Shown here: positions 12,660 to 25,652 of the stretch, in pieces
Layout: every line of letters begins with the position of its first letter
How positions within the stretch are numbered: position 1 is the stretch's first letter
Source: Rhynochetos jubatus
Taxonomy: Eukaryota > Chordata > Aves > Eurypygiformes > Rhynochetidae
NCBI GenBank assembly: GCA_027574665.1
Contig: CM050650.1
Location: 55,783,304-55,847,303 of the forward strand
Length of the DNA: 64,000 bases
Direction: 5' to 3'
Translations under genes and position numbers: made by a program
Notes under the pieces: model-generated
What the model was told of the DNA's origin: nothing
Seen by the model: only the letters and a program-made list of their open reading frames with translations
The model's database searches: none

Positions 12660-13879
12660 TTCTTGCAGAGATGGAACAGCCAGACAAACCCAGCTGTGTT
12701 TGAAGTAGCAGTTCTGCTGATCTCACTGCCATCATCCTTCTCCACCGTTTTCCTGTGGAAAGATTTTATTATCCGAGCACCAACCAATCCGCTAGCAGAA
12801 CCCTCTGATGTCAAGAGCCTGAATAATTCATCCAGGGACTGGGACAACCCAACTACACTGCTGATAACCTAAAGCAGCAAGATGTGTGGCTGCAAAATGC
12901 GATGCAGTCTTCTCACTGGTGCTTTTGTGGCAATACACTGCTCAGTAAGCATAAAGATGGCTGATTGACATAGCCCTCCTCTAGGTTGTAATACACATAA
13001 AGGAAAGCAGCTTTTAAAAGCAATCACTTGGGTTCATCTCTGCACACTCTGTTTAGACATGGATGTCCTTCAGCTTTGCAACTGAAACAGTGAAGTGGAA
13101 CAAATAGCAAGCAATGACTCTGAACAGAGATGTAGGCCACTTAGCTTTTAATAATATATTTGAACTGCTGTACAAGAAGGATGAAACATAAGTCAGGATG
13201 CACAGAATATTTGCAGTGCACCTAGATCAGCCTGAAACATACTCAAATTTCTGATAATATGCAGTACTTTCTATTTCATTAAATGAGTGCAGCAGAACAC
13301 TTCAACAGACTTTGTTTTGCTCTGGTAAAGTGAAGGCAGTAATGAAACTGTGAAGATTCATATGTTGTTCACCCACAAGGGTCAACAGAGCAGTACACAA
13401 TATTGAAATGAGAATAAGAGGCACGCTTTTAGTTAGCTATTACAGTAAATGTATTATTATACAGGTCGAATCCAAGCTTCTGTTTTTGTAAAACACAATG
13501 ACTCTGACAAGATCATTCTGCATATGAAAGAAATGTTGCAAGAAAGTTTGGGTTTATTTAATCAAACGTCTTCCTTTAATTGTCTGGAAATATCGTCATA
13601 CTTTTACAAACCTTTTCTGTACTAAAGCACCACCAACAGATTCCATTTTTAGGTTGCTGAGGAAAAAAAATGTAATTGGGTATATTTACTTAAAAACATT
13701 TAGAACAAATTATTTTGAAAGATGAACAAAACCAGCCATGTATCTTCAGGCAGTTATGAATATGCTGATGAAACATTCATCATGCATGCATATTATAATG
13801 ACTAGTATCATGTATATCATAGAGACACAGTAAGAGACAGAGCGGAATGGAATGCTTTCTGAAAGAGGTTTTCTGGAAA

Positions 13880-14110
13880 CAGGCTTCCTGGGCAGCAGCT
13901 CGCCCACAGCTGCAGAGCTCCACGTGCCACAGGTGCACGGGATGCAGCAGCAGAGCGCACGTGGCGCACCTCTTGCCTCGGGTGCTTGGGGATCTGGTGG
14001 TAGGAAGGCGGCAGCAGAGCAGGGCTGCAAATACAGGGTTCTGCTGCACGGTAACACGAGGAGCAGTCTCGTGCACAGAGTGAGAGACACGACAGAGATG
14101 AGTTCACACA
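13880..14110. promoter_or_regulatory. isolated CpG-rich patch in intron 2
   Basis: About 230 bp of GC-rich sequence with repeated CACGTG-type E-boxes (13921-13926 and 13959-13964) and many CpGs, surrounded by AT-rich DNA. Both strands are open for 78-126 codons here, as GC-rich DNA often is, but no frame resembles a known protein. It lies about 1.4 kb upstream of the candidate alternative first exon on the SYNE1 strand. It could be an enhancer, a second intronic promoter or an unrecognised old repeat. Confidence 0.3.
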
Positions 14111-17100
14111 TGTCTAATAAAAGCATTTGGATTGATTCTTAGTGACCTAATGTTGCGGGGTTTTGTTACGTTTCTTACTTTAGTGAAATTCAATTTAAGA
14201 TGCTCATTTTCAGCATGCTTTTTTGTTTTCTGTGGTTTTGGTACTTCTGTCCTAAAAACACCATTGAGCTTTTTGTTTTATTTTGTTTTCCAGGTCTTTG
14301 TTGCCTTTAGGAATACTGCTAAAACAACCTGGAAGTGCAGAAAAGTGTGCCAAACCACCTGCAATGCTTCAAGATGTCACTTGAGAACAGGACACAGCAC
14401 CAAGAGCAGCGAACAGCCCCCCGCTGGGAAAGTTTGTTTGGTCAGCGCTATGGCATAAATTCTCTAAAGCTTGCAATAAGATACATTATATAGCAATCTC
14501 CACCTTCACTAAGGACAATCTTAACTTAAAACAGCTGTAGAAAAGCTTGAAGAGTCAAAGCAATCATATGGAGAGTCTACTTGGCAATATTTTAAGCGAC
14601 ACAGTTTAATCAACACCTCCATAACAGATGGATTGCACAGAGGCAGTGCAGGCTCATTTCTTTTCCTTTAAATCTCCAGTTAATGTTATTATACGGGATA
14701 ATGTCAGGACAGTGCTGCTTTTTAAAAATCAACAAACAAACAAAAACCTGGTGGTAGCTCTAAAGCTAATATACTGTTTGTAAGCTGCTAAGTTTAATAG
14801 TAACACTATACATATAAGGAATTAAAAAAGGATGAGGGAGCTGTGGGTACTGGAAGCAAAGAAAGAGGGAAAAATTGCAGCAGCCACTGCAATGCAGTTC
14901 ACAATAAGACTTAACAGCACTGATACAAAGAACGGGAACACATTTTTAAATGCCTCGTGTATTTAGGACTTTTCCATTTTTTATATTTTGAGGAGAAAGA
15001 CAGGATCTGTCAAAGTGCACCTTTTGGATATATGCCTCTATTAAACGTGTTTCATCAGAGACAGTGCGACAGTCCCACTAACAGATCTGTTACCTAACTT
15101 TACAAGTTTCGACACATCAGCTGTAGCCTGCTTCACCACTGAGCACCACTCTGCTCCCCGTCAGGTTCTGCAGAAAGGAAATCCATGCACAAGGGCTAGA
15201 AGGCAACCAGTCATCCTGGCCAAACTCCTACTAGGGAAAATGATGGGGATCTGCCCTCTGCGGTTTGCACCAGTTTATACCATTGGTCAATCTAGAGGTA
15301 ACCACAGTATGGTGGTTTGGAGGGAAAAGGTTTTATGTCATTTGGAAGAGTGAAAGTAGAGGGGAAAAAACCCCAACGTGTACTGGTTGAAAAGTTACAG
15401 GAAACTGAAGTGTGGAGAAGCAGGCTCACAGCTGCAGGAGCACTGCTGGCTGCGCAGCATGCCACTGGACAGCAACTGGCACACTGCAGAGAACTTTCTG
15501 CTGTTACTGACTGAAATGTATTTACAAAGTATGTATTTTGATTTTACACATTTCTTATTTATTCCCTTGATTTCTAAGGCAGAGAAGGTGTCTATCCAGC
15601 CACTAGTAAGAAAAATCTACAGAATTATTCAATTTATCACACAAAGAAGCTTGCATTTTAAAAAATACCTGGATACAATCATATACAAATGGAAAAAAAA
15701 AATCAATGTCTCTTCTTTTGTTCTTAGTCAATTTATTCTTATACAAGCACATTCACCAAACAGTCTCTTTGGAAGCACTTACTGTGCACTGTGAAAGCAG
15801 TTTAAATTTTTGAAACCTGGAAACCCAAAAGTTTAGCCAGCACCAGAGAGTTTGTGCTTTAACTCAGGCTGTTGGCTCCATCTCACAGCGGCACTTAGAC
15901 TGTCACAGAATATGTTTATACTGTGGGACTTGGGAGACTTCCAGTCCTTAAATCTAAGGTCATGCCCTGTTGTGCCCATATTCTCATATGCACAAGTCCA
16001 GTGTTTCTGCTCCATCCAGACACATTATCCCGCACTTCCCTGTGCTCTGGTTTTCACAAGAAGGAACAGAGCACGAACAGAGCACGGTGCACTGATGTAA
16101 TCTTGATCCTTAGGAGCCAGGACGTAGTCCGGACATAACTGTACTGCTCGTAACTGCTCTTGACTTTGATCAGAAGGGCTTCCCGCAGCATTTGGAAAAA
16201 CGAACGAGAACAGCATGATGTCTGCTGTGAATTGGTAGACATGCCCAAAGCGTCATTTTTATGACTTGGTGTATCTCTCCCGTGCCCAGTCTTTGCAGCA
16301 CGCTTGCTCCTATTTTGTGTTTTGAGTAACTAAAAGAAAGAACTGTAATTAAATGGTACTGCTCCATATTTTTCCTGGATGAAATGCATTTTGTTCTTCT
16401 CCACATGCAGAAGCAGAATGTATTCAGAACTAATTAACGGGTGTTTGCATTTTATGTTTACTGCATTTCTGCCTCTGCTGCTGCACGGCTGTTATTCTCA
16501 TCATCTCCACTGTCACCTTAATCTCCATGTAGCTGTAAAGATATTACTCACTTGCATAGTATCTGCACTTGACTGAATACAGTCAGAAATGAAAAGAACA
16601 CCTACTAGAAAACCATTATGAGCTCATTTAATTAATTTTTTTAAGCAGCATTCTGAAGAACATATGAACTACAATCAGGATACTCAAAATTTGAGATGAT
16701 TGTGTGCAATGGCTTCAGAATTTGCTGTTCTGCAGATGCTTGTTTATTCACCAGTCTGGCATGGGTTACAGAGAACTTAGTGTTCACACACACTTATTTT
16801 TTTCCTGGATCAATTACACAAGGTGAAAAGTATCTGATACAACTGATCAGAGTCAACTTGGCATTTGTTCTTTTAATTATTTCTTTTCATTAATTGTGTA
16901 CTTAGAGATATGGTTTGGATGGTGACAAATTAGCTACAAGTCTAGAAAATCCAGTGAAGTTCATTAATAAGAATAACTGTTCTACACTGCACTCAAATTT
17001 CAATCCACTTATGCTAATAAACAGGCACACTAGTTTAAGAATGAATTTTTCACAAAGACTTAAGACATTTAAAGACACTGATGAAAAACTCTCTGCTCAT

Positions 17101-18249
17101 AAACTTTAGTTTATACTAGAGTAGCATCTGCAATGACAATAATAAAAAAAATTACCTAAATATAAAGCTTTGTTTTTTCAGTTCACTGAAGTTTTGCTCC
17201 TGGCATCATGTTACCATTTATACATTTTGCATCAGTTTTTTCCATCAACATGAAAAGCTTGTGTATAATAACTTTTGTGTGTTGTTGGTTCACTCCCCTA
17301 AAGGGTTTTATACAGTCAGATTGAACAAAACTTGTCTTATTGAGAAGAAATTTAATTTTTATGGAAGTCTTAAAGACAAGCAGTACTCACATCAAATCAT
17401 TCAAAGGATGTCTTTAAAAATGTTGAAATCTATCCAGATCAGTACCAGTATGTCTATATATCTCCTTGTTAGTTAGGGCTTTAAGTAGTCATTCTGCAGT
17501 CAAGAAGGATACTTAACATGCAGTTATACAAAAATGTCTAGGAGATTAGGTTGAAGGTGGCATATGTTTGAAAACTGAAAGCACAGGCTCCAATTCCACC
17601 ATTTACTCACTGTATGGGACTTATGTAAGCTCCTAAAACAACAGAGAGTGTTGTCTTCCTGAAGCCAGCCATGTCAGATAGGCAAATTACTGTAACACTT
17701 GTCATTGATTTTCAGTAGTATTGGAGAAAATGTGACATGGACATGCAAGAGCTCAGAATATAGCAAAATAAATCAAATCTAATGGAAACATAATAGGCAC
17801 ACAGTGACCAGAAGATAGAATTATGATGTAGGGGTGCAGCATCTGTAACATATATAAATCTCTGCAGAAAACCAAAATATACATAATTATTCTTGTCTTA
17901 CAGAAAAGACATTCTACAATCACATCTCAGTTCTGTTTACGCCTAAGCTCAGTGAAATGACAACGCTTCACTAAAGGTTTATAAAAACGTAGAATCTTCT
18001 ATTTATTTTGTGGAAAGTCCGGGCAGTTGTACTGCTGAGATCTTTTTTATTATAGTTACACATATGGTAGACATGAAACTCTATGAAAGTCTGCCTAAGG
18101 GGAAGAATGCAATTACTGTTTTTGAATGCTTGGAGGCATGATAATTTTAAATACACTTAGAATGAAATTATTAATGTTTTACTCACATATTCAGCTATTT
18201 TCAACCCAGTAGGTTCACTATAGGAGTAAATGAAAGGGCAAAGTACTTA

Positions 18250-18557
18250 AAGCATGGCTACAAAGAGGAGAGAGACTGTCTTCACAAGAAGCCACATGGA
18301 GTAGACAAGGGGCAATGGCTAAAAGTTCCACCAGGAGAAGTTTCATCTTGATATAAGAAAGAAATTTTTTTACAGTGAGATCATTCCCTGGAACAACTTC
18401 CTAAGGGACGTGGTAGAGTCCCCATCACTGGAGGGTTTCAAAATGCCATTGGACAAGACGATAATCTCATCCAGGCTCCCTTTCCAACAAAAGGGTAGAC
18501 CAGATGATCTTTCGAGGACCCTTCTAGCCTGGCCTGTTCTTCAGCTCTATGATTTTT
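18250..18557 (+). mobile_element. CR1 LINE 3' fragment
   Basis: Plus-strand similarity to the CR1 3' region includes GACAAGGGGCAATGGC, a TTTTTTTACAGTGAGATCAT segment, GGTAGAGTCCCCATCACTGG, CAGATGATCTTTCGAGGACC and a terminal CTATGATTTT. It is diverged, at roughly the level of an old copy, with no intact ORF. Its 5' edge is approximate. Confidence 0.85.
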
Positions 18558-19264
18558 ATGAAAAACTGTTCTGTATTATTATTCTTCCAAGCGTGAATTG
18601 TGATAAACCAAAAATACATATGAGTACATGTAAGAACTCATGGGGGAAACGCTAACTCCTATGTTACATGGCTTCTTGAATAACAAGCCCCCCAAAAATC
18701 TAATATATCATAATGAAACAAATTAATACTTAAAACATTCCAGAAACAAGATGATGGCTGGTATCTGTGGAGGTGCTGAAGAAATGTTGGGAGTGAAGAA
18801 CTGTGTGCAAGCTGCATGTGCATACATCTTTGCAAGAGAGGTCTTGTACAAACATAACATAACTGTAGATCATGTGGTTATTCCTCTCAGGGCCACAACC
18901 ATCTGCTGTTGCTGAATGCCAGTCTTCTCAAAAGACTTGAATATACTTGGGCACATTCACCATGTTTTCAGACTTTCATCTGATTTCCTTTGTTTTCCTA
19001 AGTGTCTACAAACAGACATGCCTAAATTAAAAATCTATACCACTGGTATTTCAAATGTGATACTCCTCTACTAAGTAATACGTGACAAATTCTGCCACTT
19101 TCACACTGAGCTGTACCTAACACTGAGAGCTGTCCCACTATCTACCACTGAAACAACTCATAAAGGAGGTTACTGGGCAGGTAGAGAAGTCAAAAACAGG
19201 GCTACTTTGATGAAGGAGCTTCCTTAAATGCAGATATAAGTAGGAACAAAGGTAGGAGTTCTTC

Positions 19265-20070
19265 CAAGACTAGTCTGAGTCCTTTAATGTCTTCAGCCAT
19301 GATTTTGGCAGGAAAATCACAACAGTGCTTATAAAGTTTACCAATGACTCGTATGTGGGAAACACCACTACAATGGAATCAGAATATCTTAGAATTTAAA
19401 GAAATTGAGCTGACTGAAGACCAGAAAGGGTTAGATTACTATTCATAGGCAACTCAAAAATGCACAGCTACATACTCAGGGAGTAACATGAAACTTGCTC
19501 TATAGGAACCAGAAGAGGACACACTTCCATACTTCTGCCTCAGGAATGATGTAAGCCACTAGTGTGACAAAAGGCAAATGGAATCTGGTGATGCTATCAG
19601 GTAAGATATGATCAGCTGAACTGGAGAATAAAAATTATTGTATCAGACACAATAAGCACACACATGGAGTATTATACAGAGTTCTGGCAACTCTTGTTCA
19701 AAAAATGTCAGCGTCTGGAATAGATACTGAGATCCATACACAGAAGAGCTGATAAAAAACTAAAACTGTGTAGATTGCTTATTCTCAGAAGACTATTATT
19801 GCTCTCTGCATATATATTACAGAAAGGAATGAGCACCACAAAAATAAAAGCCTCTTTAAATTAGAAGTCATGCAAAAGCACCAGAGCAGAAGGCTGCGAT
19901 AGGATATGAATATATTTAGGCTGGAGTTAAAGGAACATTTTCATCCTTAAGAAGAACAACACTCTGAAGCAATCTCCCAAGACTCCAACAGCATTTTAGT
20001 GGTGTGGTAGCCTACAAAACAGGTAATAGATGACTTAGAAGACTTTACCAATCCTATTTTCTAACCTTCC
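19265..20070 (+). mobile_element. ancient, highly diverged CR1 LINE fragment
   Basis: The colinear order of CR1 landmarks is still visible on the plus strand. AAGTTTACCAATGACTCG near 19336 stands for the AAGTTTGCAGATGACAC of RT motif C. ACAAAAGGCAAATGGAATC near 19567 matches the KANxIL stretch, and ACACATGGAGTATTATAC near 19662 matches the RPHLEYC region. The decayed 3' end reads GATGACTTAGAAGACTTTACC near 20028. All reading frames are disrupted. This copy is much older than those at 2835 and 20951. Boundaries are approximate. Confidence 0.7.
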
Positions 20071-20333
20071 ACAAAAATACAAACTTCCAAAGGAGGTGAA
20101 GTTTTCTGTGCAAAAGTAGCACTGCAAGTATAGGAGAACTGCACACGATGTCACTCTTCACTGTGTGGCTGAATCTGCTCCCCTGTAATCGATAGCACAA
20201 GGCACAGACACACAGATACGCTTTGCTGATGACAAAACAAGACTTGTTTAAAGTAGGATTTTAGGCCATTATCACATGGTGTTGCAGATTACCCCAAAAT
20301 CAATTGCACAAAGTAAAACGAAACAAAAGAACT

Positions 20334-20351
20334 AAAAAAAAAAAAAAAAAA
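20334..20351 (+). repeat. (A)18 tract
   Basis: Eighteen A in a row followed by AGCAGCAGCA. No processed gene copy is recognisable to its left, so it is more likely a simple tract than a retrocopy tail. Confidence 0.9.
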
Positions 20352-20950
20352 GCAGCAGCATAATTATGGAAACAAAAAATGAACATTGTTACTACTGAGT
20401 AGTAACAACATTCTGTGCTAAAAATGTACTAGTGTTACAATGTAATGTAAAGCGCACAGATCTTGCTGCTGAAAATACTATTTGAAAAACAGAGGCTGAA
20501 AAATGTAGGACCACTGCTGTTTATGACCTTCTGCAGATTTTTATACCATTCATTGTGAATCTATTACTGCTTGGGTCCATCTCTGAGAATCAAATATAAG
20601 AGATGAAATTATTTTTTTCCTAAATATTTAAAGACACATTCTGTAGAAGTGATTTGGTAAAATGTAGTTGGTTTAAACTGAGCTACTTTAACTGCTGTCA
20701 GCAGAATTTTACCGTACTCACTCAGAGAGGAAATATTATTCTTATGTACTTTAGTGTGCAATATAAATTGTGTACTCTTAAGTATTTGTATAGGATTCTA
20801 CATGGATAAACAATTAAAGATAAATAAACCACAGCCATAACTGAAGTGCTCAGTCCCTGAGTAGTTTTTCCTTTCAAGTGTAGAAACTTAGAGTATGAAT
20901 TTCACTACTAAGTACATCTTAGACAAAAGAAATATTCCAGCTAACCTTGC

Positions 20951-21585
20951 AGAATCACAGAATGGTTGAGGTTTGAAGGGACCTCTGGAGGTCAGCAGGT
21001 CCAACTCCTCTGCTTACACAGGGCCACCTATGCCAGTTGCCCAGGACCATGTCCAGACAGCTAATTCCTTCAATGGTGGAGCCTCCACAACCTCTCTGGG
21101 TAATCTGTGTCAGTGCTCCATCACACTCACAGTGAAAAAGCATTTCCTGATGGTCAGAGGGACCCTGCTGTGTTTCAGTTTGTGCCCATTGTCTCTGGTC
21201 CTGGCACTGGGCACCACTGAAAAGAGCCTGGCTCCATCCTCTTTGCACCCTACCTTCAGGTATTTATACACATTGATAAGACTCCCCTAGGCCTTCTCTT
21301 CTCCAGGCTGAACAGTCCCAGGTCTCTCAGCCTCTCCCCAAAGGAGAGGTGCTCCACTCCCTTCATCATCCTTGTGGTCCTTCATTGAACTCTTTCCAGT
21401 GTACCCATGTCTCTTGTACTGAGGAGCTCAGAACCGGACAAAATGCTCGTGGGGTGGCCTCACCACCACTGGGTGGTTAGGATCACCTTCCTCAAGCTGC
21501 TGGCAAACACTTTGTATAGTGCAGCCCCGGATATTATCAGCCTTCTTTGTAGTAAGGGTACGTTAATGGCTCATGCTGCTATTTA
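20951..21585 (-). mobile_element. CR1 LINE 3' fragment
   Basis: It starts with AGAATCACAGAATGGTTGAG, the reverse complement of a CR1 3' terminus. It runs through the untranslated region and the end of the reverse transcriptase ORF (CTTCTCTTCTCCAGGCTGAA near 21294), fading at GGCTCATGCTGC near 21570. The wording differs from the copy at 2835 (GGACCTCTGGAGGTCA against GGACCTTAAAGACCAT), so it belongs to a different CR1 subfamily. The 97-codon minus ORF and the 105-codon plus ORF here are remnants or shadows. Confidence 0.93.
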
Positions 21586-23271
21586 ATATTAGAGGGCTTC
21601 CATAAACCTGACAAAATAGGGACTACATATCAGTTTCTTGTGAGGATTTGACATGTGATCTCATAATCAATTCCTTTATTTTAGTGGGAATTTTAGTATG
21701 CTGTTCATAAATTCAGAGTATTCACCAATAATGATGGTAAACGTTTATATTTGTTTATAGTAATAAATCCAGTAATAATCCTAATACTAATAAGAAGACT
21801 AGAACAAAACAACAGAACAGCTCAAATTCAGTAAGAAACAAAGTCCCCTCACCATCAGTGAGTTCTTTTCATGAAAGCTACATAGCCATTTTCAACTTCA
21901 ACCGCTGTCACTCTCAGATTAAACATCCAAATATCCCACTGAAAACATCTAATTGCATAAACATCCAAGGAACCCTCAAAGTGATAAGGGTCATAGTCTG
22001 GCCTGTGTTTTCAGTTCAGCCAGACAAACGTAAAAGAGGCTCCTAAAACTTCAAGACAAACTTGTGAACTACAATGTGCAATCCTATTAGGATTTTTTTC
22101 ACTGAAAACTTGATTCCTACAGACAATTCTATTATGGCAACTAAGGGTTCTCAAGGCCTAGAAGGCTGTATAATTGCTCAACCATGGAAAGATAAAAGGA
22201 GCTAGTACAGAAGCTATCCGATGAAGAGCTACAACGGTGAAGAAACATAAACAAGCTTATGATTTACTGCAAGCAATGCTTTAGTAAGCCAATGGAAATA
22301 AAATTATTTTTTGTCTACCCAACTACAAGCTACTTGTGATTTAAAGAGTCTTAATTTTATATTGGCTGCTTCTTCACTTTTTTCTTAATACATAAATGAA
22401 TAATTAGGAACTTCAGAGTTATACCTTTGGCAAGAAGTGCAGCTTTGGCTATCCCTGAAGAAATCTACCTTAATTTGTCCAAATTACAAGCCTTTTCAAA
22501 TTCTCACATACTCCTGAATTTTAGCCCTTAGACTCTGACAACCCACCTTGATAACCTTGATGAAGCCCTAAGAAGACTGCATATATACTGTTGCCACAAA
22601 GAGTGACAAAGAGTGGGTGAACATGCTTCAACGCAGGGAATATAGGGCAAAACCCATCAATCTTTATAGCCCATAATTGCTTCAGCTCCAAGTAACCCCA
22701 GAAAGACATTTTTCTGCATGCTCAACACCTAACCCCGCTTTCCCTCTCATCCCCATGATGGCAGCTAGATTTAGCTCTCTGCTTCAGACACAGAAGGGAC
22801 AAAAGCTGAGTTAAAGGTAGGAATCTGAGGAAGAAAGAAGAAAGGTGTGAATTATCTAGAGAGCATGTACCCAGAAGGTGGGGAAAATCTCTGACTGGCA
22901 GCTGGGAAAGTGCCAGGCAGAATCTGCTTGCACTATGGAACATCCATCCTGGGACGTATGATACTATTATCATTGCCAGGACAACTCACAGAGGTTATAT
23001 ATGCCAGATGTAATTGCATCTGTCCAAACTATTTTCTCCCCTCTTATACAAGTGGTAAGATCAGTCTTTAATTACACAACCACACAGGTTTTATCCAAAT
23101 GCTCCCTAACATTTTTAGTGCGTAAATGGAAAACAGTCAATTAATAAATTGGGGGGTTTTGTAGTGTTTACAATGTTGCCCTCCCATCAGACCTAATGAT
23201 TGGTTAAGCAAGTGACTTTGCAATTCTTTGCAACATGGCTACAATACGAACATCCTATGAAAAATAATGAT

Positions 23272-23290
23272 GGGGGGGGGGGGGGGGGGG
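23272..23290 (+). repeat. (G)19 homopolymer
   Basis: Nineteen consecutive G on the plus strand. It accounts for the Gly-run and Pro-run ORFs at 23193-23427, which are not genes. Confidence 0.95.
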
Positions 23291-24808
23291 CAATTAAGTT
23301 CATTAAAAAAGCCACACCAAAAAAATCCCTAAAGCCCAATTCTTTTGAAAAGAAAAATGTACAAGAAAACTGGTTAATAATGTTCATGAAAACTATTTTA
23401 TCAGCTGAAAACAAATCTTACAAATGACAGTCTCATACATCAAAATCAGAGTCTGTTCTCTGATCATTCTACCCCAAAATCCAAGGATGTAAGCTGGTAA
23501 TCAACAACTTTGTATCTTCACTTTTGAGTTTCATTCATTTATATACTATGCCTGTTTATTCAATGGAACTGCATTGATCTGAACGGAATGACTCTGGCAT
23601 AAAACTGGACATTGTTCAAATTAAAATGCACCTGGCTGGGCATTGATTAGTATTTTTAAAGGTGATTTGGCATTCTCCTGTAAAACACCACAGTACGCAA
23701 GCAAGAAAGTAGATCAAAATGGTGTTGTCACTACTGGTTTTGCCTTTTGTCCTTTCAGTAGCAGTAAATCACATTCACCACCACACAGGTAACAGAACAT
23801 TTGTAGCAACTACATCACTTAAAAGGACTAGAATCAAAACTCAGCCATCACATTACAATAATGAAGTCCCCAGTCTTGTTGTAGGGCAGCAGTAGTAGTG
23901 CCTGTGCCTGGGGAGAGGGACAGTAGCCTCCCACCACCTCTGCCCTTGGCAGCTCAGCAGGAATTGAGCTTAATGAGTTCTCCGGGAGCATTGGCGCAGC
24001 AAAGCGTAGGGCTGCTGGGTAATGCTACTGTGAAGGGAAAGGCAGTGGTGGCCTCAAGCAAATAATCCTCCCCATCCCTAATAGCCAGGGAAAAGCAAGG
24101 CTTAACTTCAAGCATTAACGATGTATGGGGGCTGCCCTTAGACAGAAGTGAGATGCTAATTTTGCTTTGTGACAGTTTTTAAAAGGTCTACTATCTCTCT
24201 TATATCTGTTCCTTTTCTTTAATAGTAATAAATTATTTTCTTAACCATTTACTTAAACATAACCATGATCGTAGTCAGCATTCACGCCCTACACCTGCAC
24301 CACGCAAACATGAGAATTTTGCCAGTGAACAAAACAAGAATTTATCATTGAGATTATACCTCAGGTTGGCAACAATTTCTCATGTGAAACGCGAAGGTAC
24401 ACTTCTTTCATATTATCGGTTTATAGCATATGCATTTGTAAAGTATTTCCCTGTCACACAAAAAGTTCTGCTGTTACTGGGCCCTGCTGAATAAACCCCT
24501 GCACTTAACCACCTCCTAGCATCAATTTTTCCTAGAAATAGTATTTTTGCAAGAAGCCTGAAAATCAGAAGATATACTGGGTTCATTAAGTCCGTAACTG
24601 CTCACAGGAAGAATTTCTTTCTATTCTCCTATGGGAACCCTGTTCTAATTAAACTGACTGCATCTTGATGTTGACAGATGGAATCTTCTGTAGAATAACA
24701 AACTGAAAAAGGTATTTCCTAATAGGGCATTTCACATGTATCCAGAAAGATATTGAAACAGTATGAAAAAGAAGAGGTAATAAGCACATTCAGAGCAGGC
24801 TGTTCAAT

Positions 24809-24850
24809 TAAAACAAACAAACAAACAAACAAAAAAAACCCAAACAAACC
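24809..24850 (+). repeat. (AAAC)n simple repeat
   Basis: Five perfect AAAC units followed by an A run and further imperfect units. Confidence 0.9.
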
Positions 24851-25316
24851 AGAATCAAAAAACAACCACCATCACCACAAAAAGAAACATCCCACAAAAT
24901 GCATAAAGACAGTGACACCTCAAATTTTCCCAGGAACCATCCTGTGACTAAGCACTGTTCACATTTAATATATTCCTTGTCAAACCCAGCAGTTCTTATT
25001 TATATTTTTAATTAGAATAATTCTTCAAGGTTTCATCACACCTTTTATATAAGTGAATGACTGCAGACTATGTACAGGGGCATCTAAAGCACAGTGAAGG
25101 AAAACCCCACTCCACCAAAGCAACAGCATGTCTCACTAATGATAGTAACAGTGCCAGAACTTAATCCAGAGTTTTTATTAAGAATTTTAAAACTAAGGCA
25201 CTAGCAGACAGATAGCAACATGCAACCTGAATAGTTTACCCCAACCAGGGAACCTTATGCATATGGAATCAACGTCTTGCATCCCTTGCCCTTAAGCAGC
25301 AGCTAAGGGATGTGGT

Positions 25317-25652
25317 CTGGTTCAGCCTGGATTAAGGGGGACCCAGCTGCAGCCCCCTAGCACCTTTGGGGAGGCCAGTAAAAAGATGGAGCTGGGTTCT
25401 TCATAGGCATGGTGGGAGGATGAGAGACAACAGGCAGAAGCTGAAACAAGAGGTGTTGTTTCAGGGAAGGAAACGCTTTCTCACTCAGAGGACTGTCAGG
25501 CACAGTGGATCAGGTCACACAGAGAAGCTGTGCTGTCTCTGTCCAAAGAGATATAGCTCTGAGCAAACCGGTCTGAGCTTACAGCTGACCCAACTGTAAA
25601 CTGGAAGTTGAAGTACAGACTTCCTTCCAGCCTGAATTTTCCTTTCATCCTA
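25317..25652 (+). mobile_element. CR1 LINE 3' fragment, old
   Basis: Plus-strand CR1 landmarks occur in order: GGTTCAGCCTGGATTAAGGG, GTAAAAAGATGGAGCTGGGT, AGGAAACGCTTTCTCACTCA, AGAGAAGCTGTG and, near the 3' end, CTTCCTTCCAGCCTGAATTT. It is diverged, and both edges are approximate. The overlapping 77- and 86-codon ORFs are by-products of this repeat. Confidence 0.75.

Noticed and set aside
15094..15167. 74-bp segment on the minus strand with a strong acceptor (TTTCCTTTCTGCAG) and AG|GTAACA donor in intron 2
   Set aside because: The splice sites look good, but the frame entered from a phase-1 exon reaches TGA after 11 codons and the length is not a multiple of three. At best it is a poison or pseudo-exon, and chance matches are expected in 45 kb.
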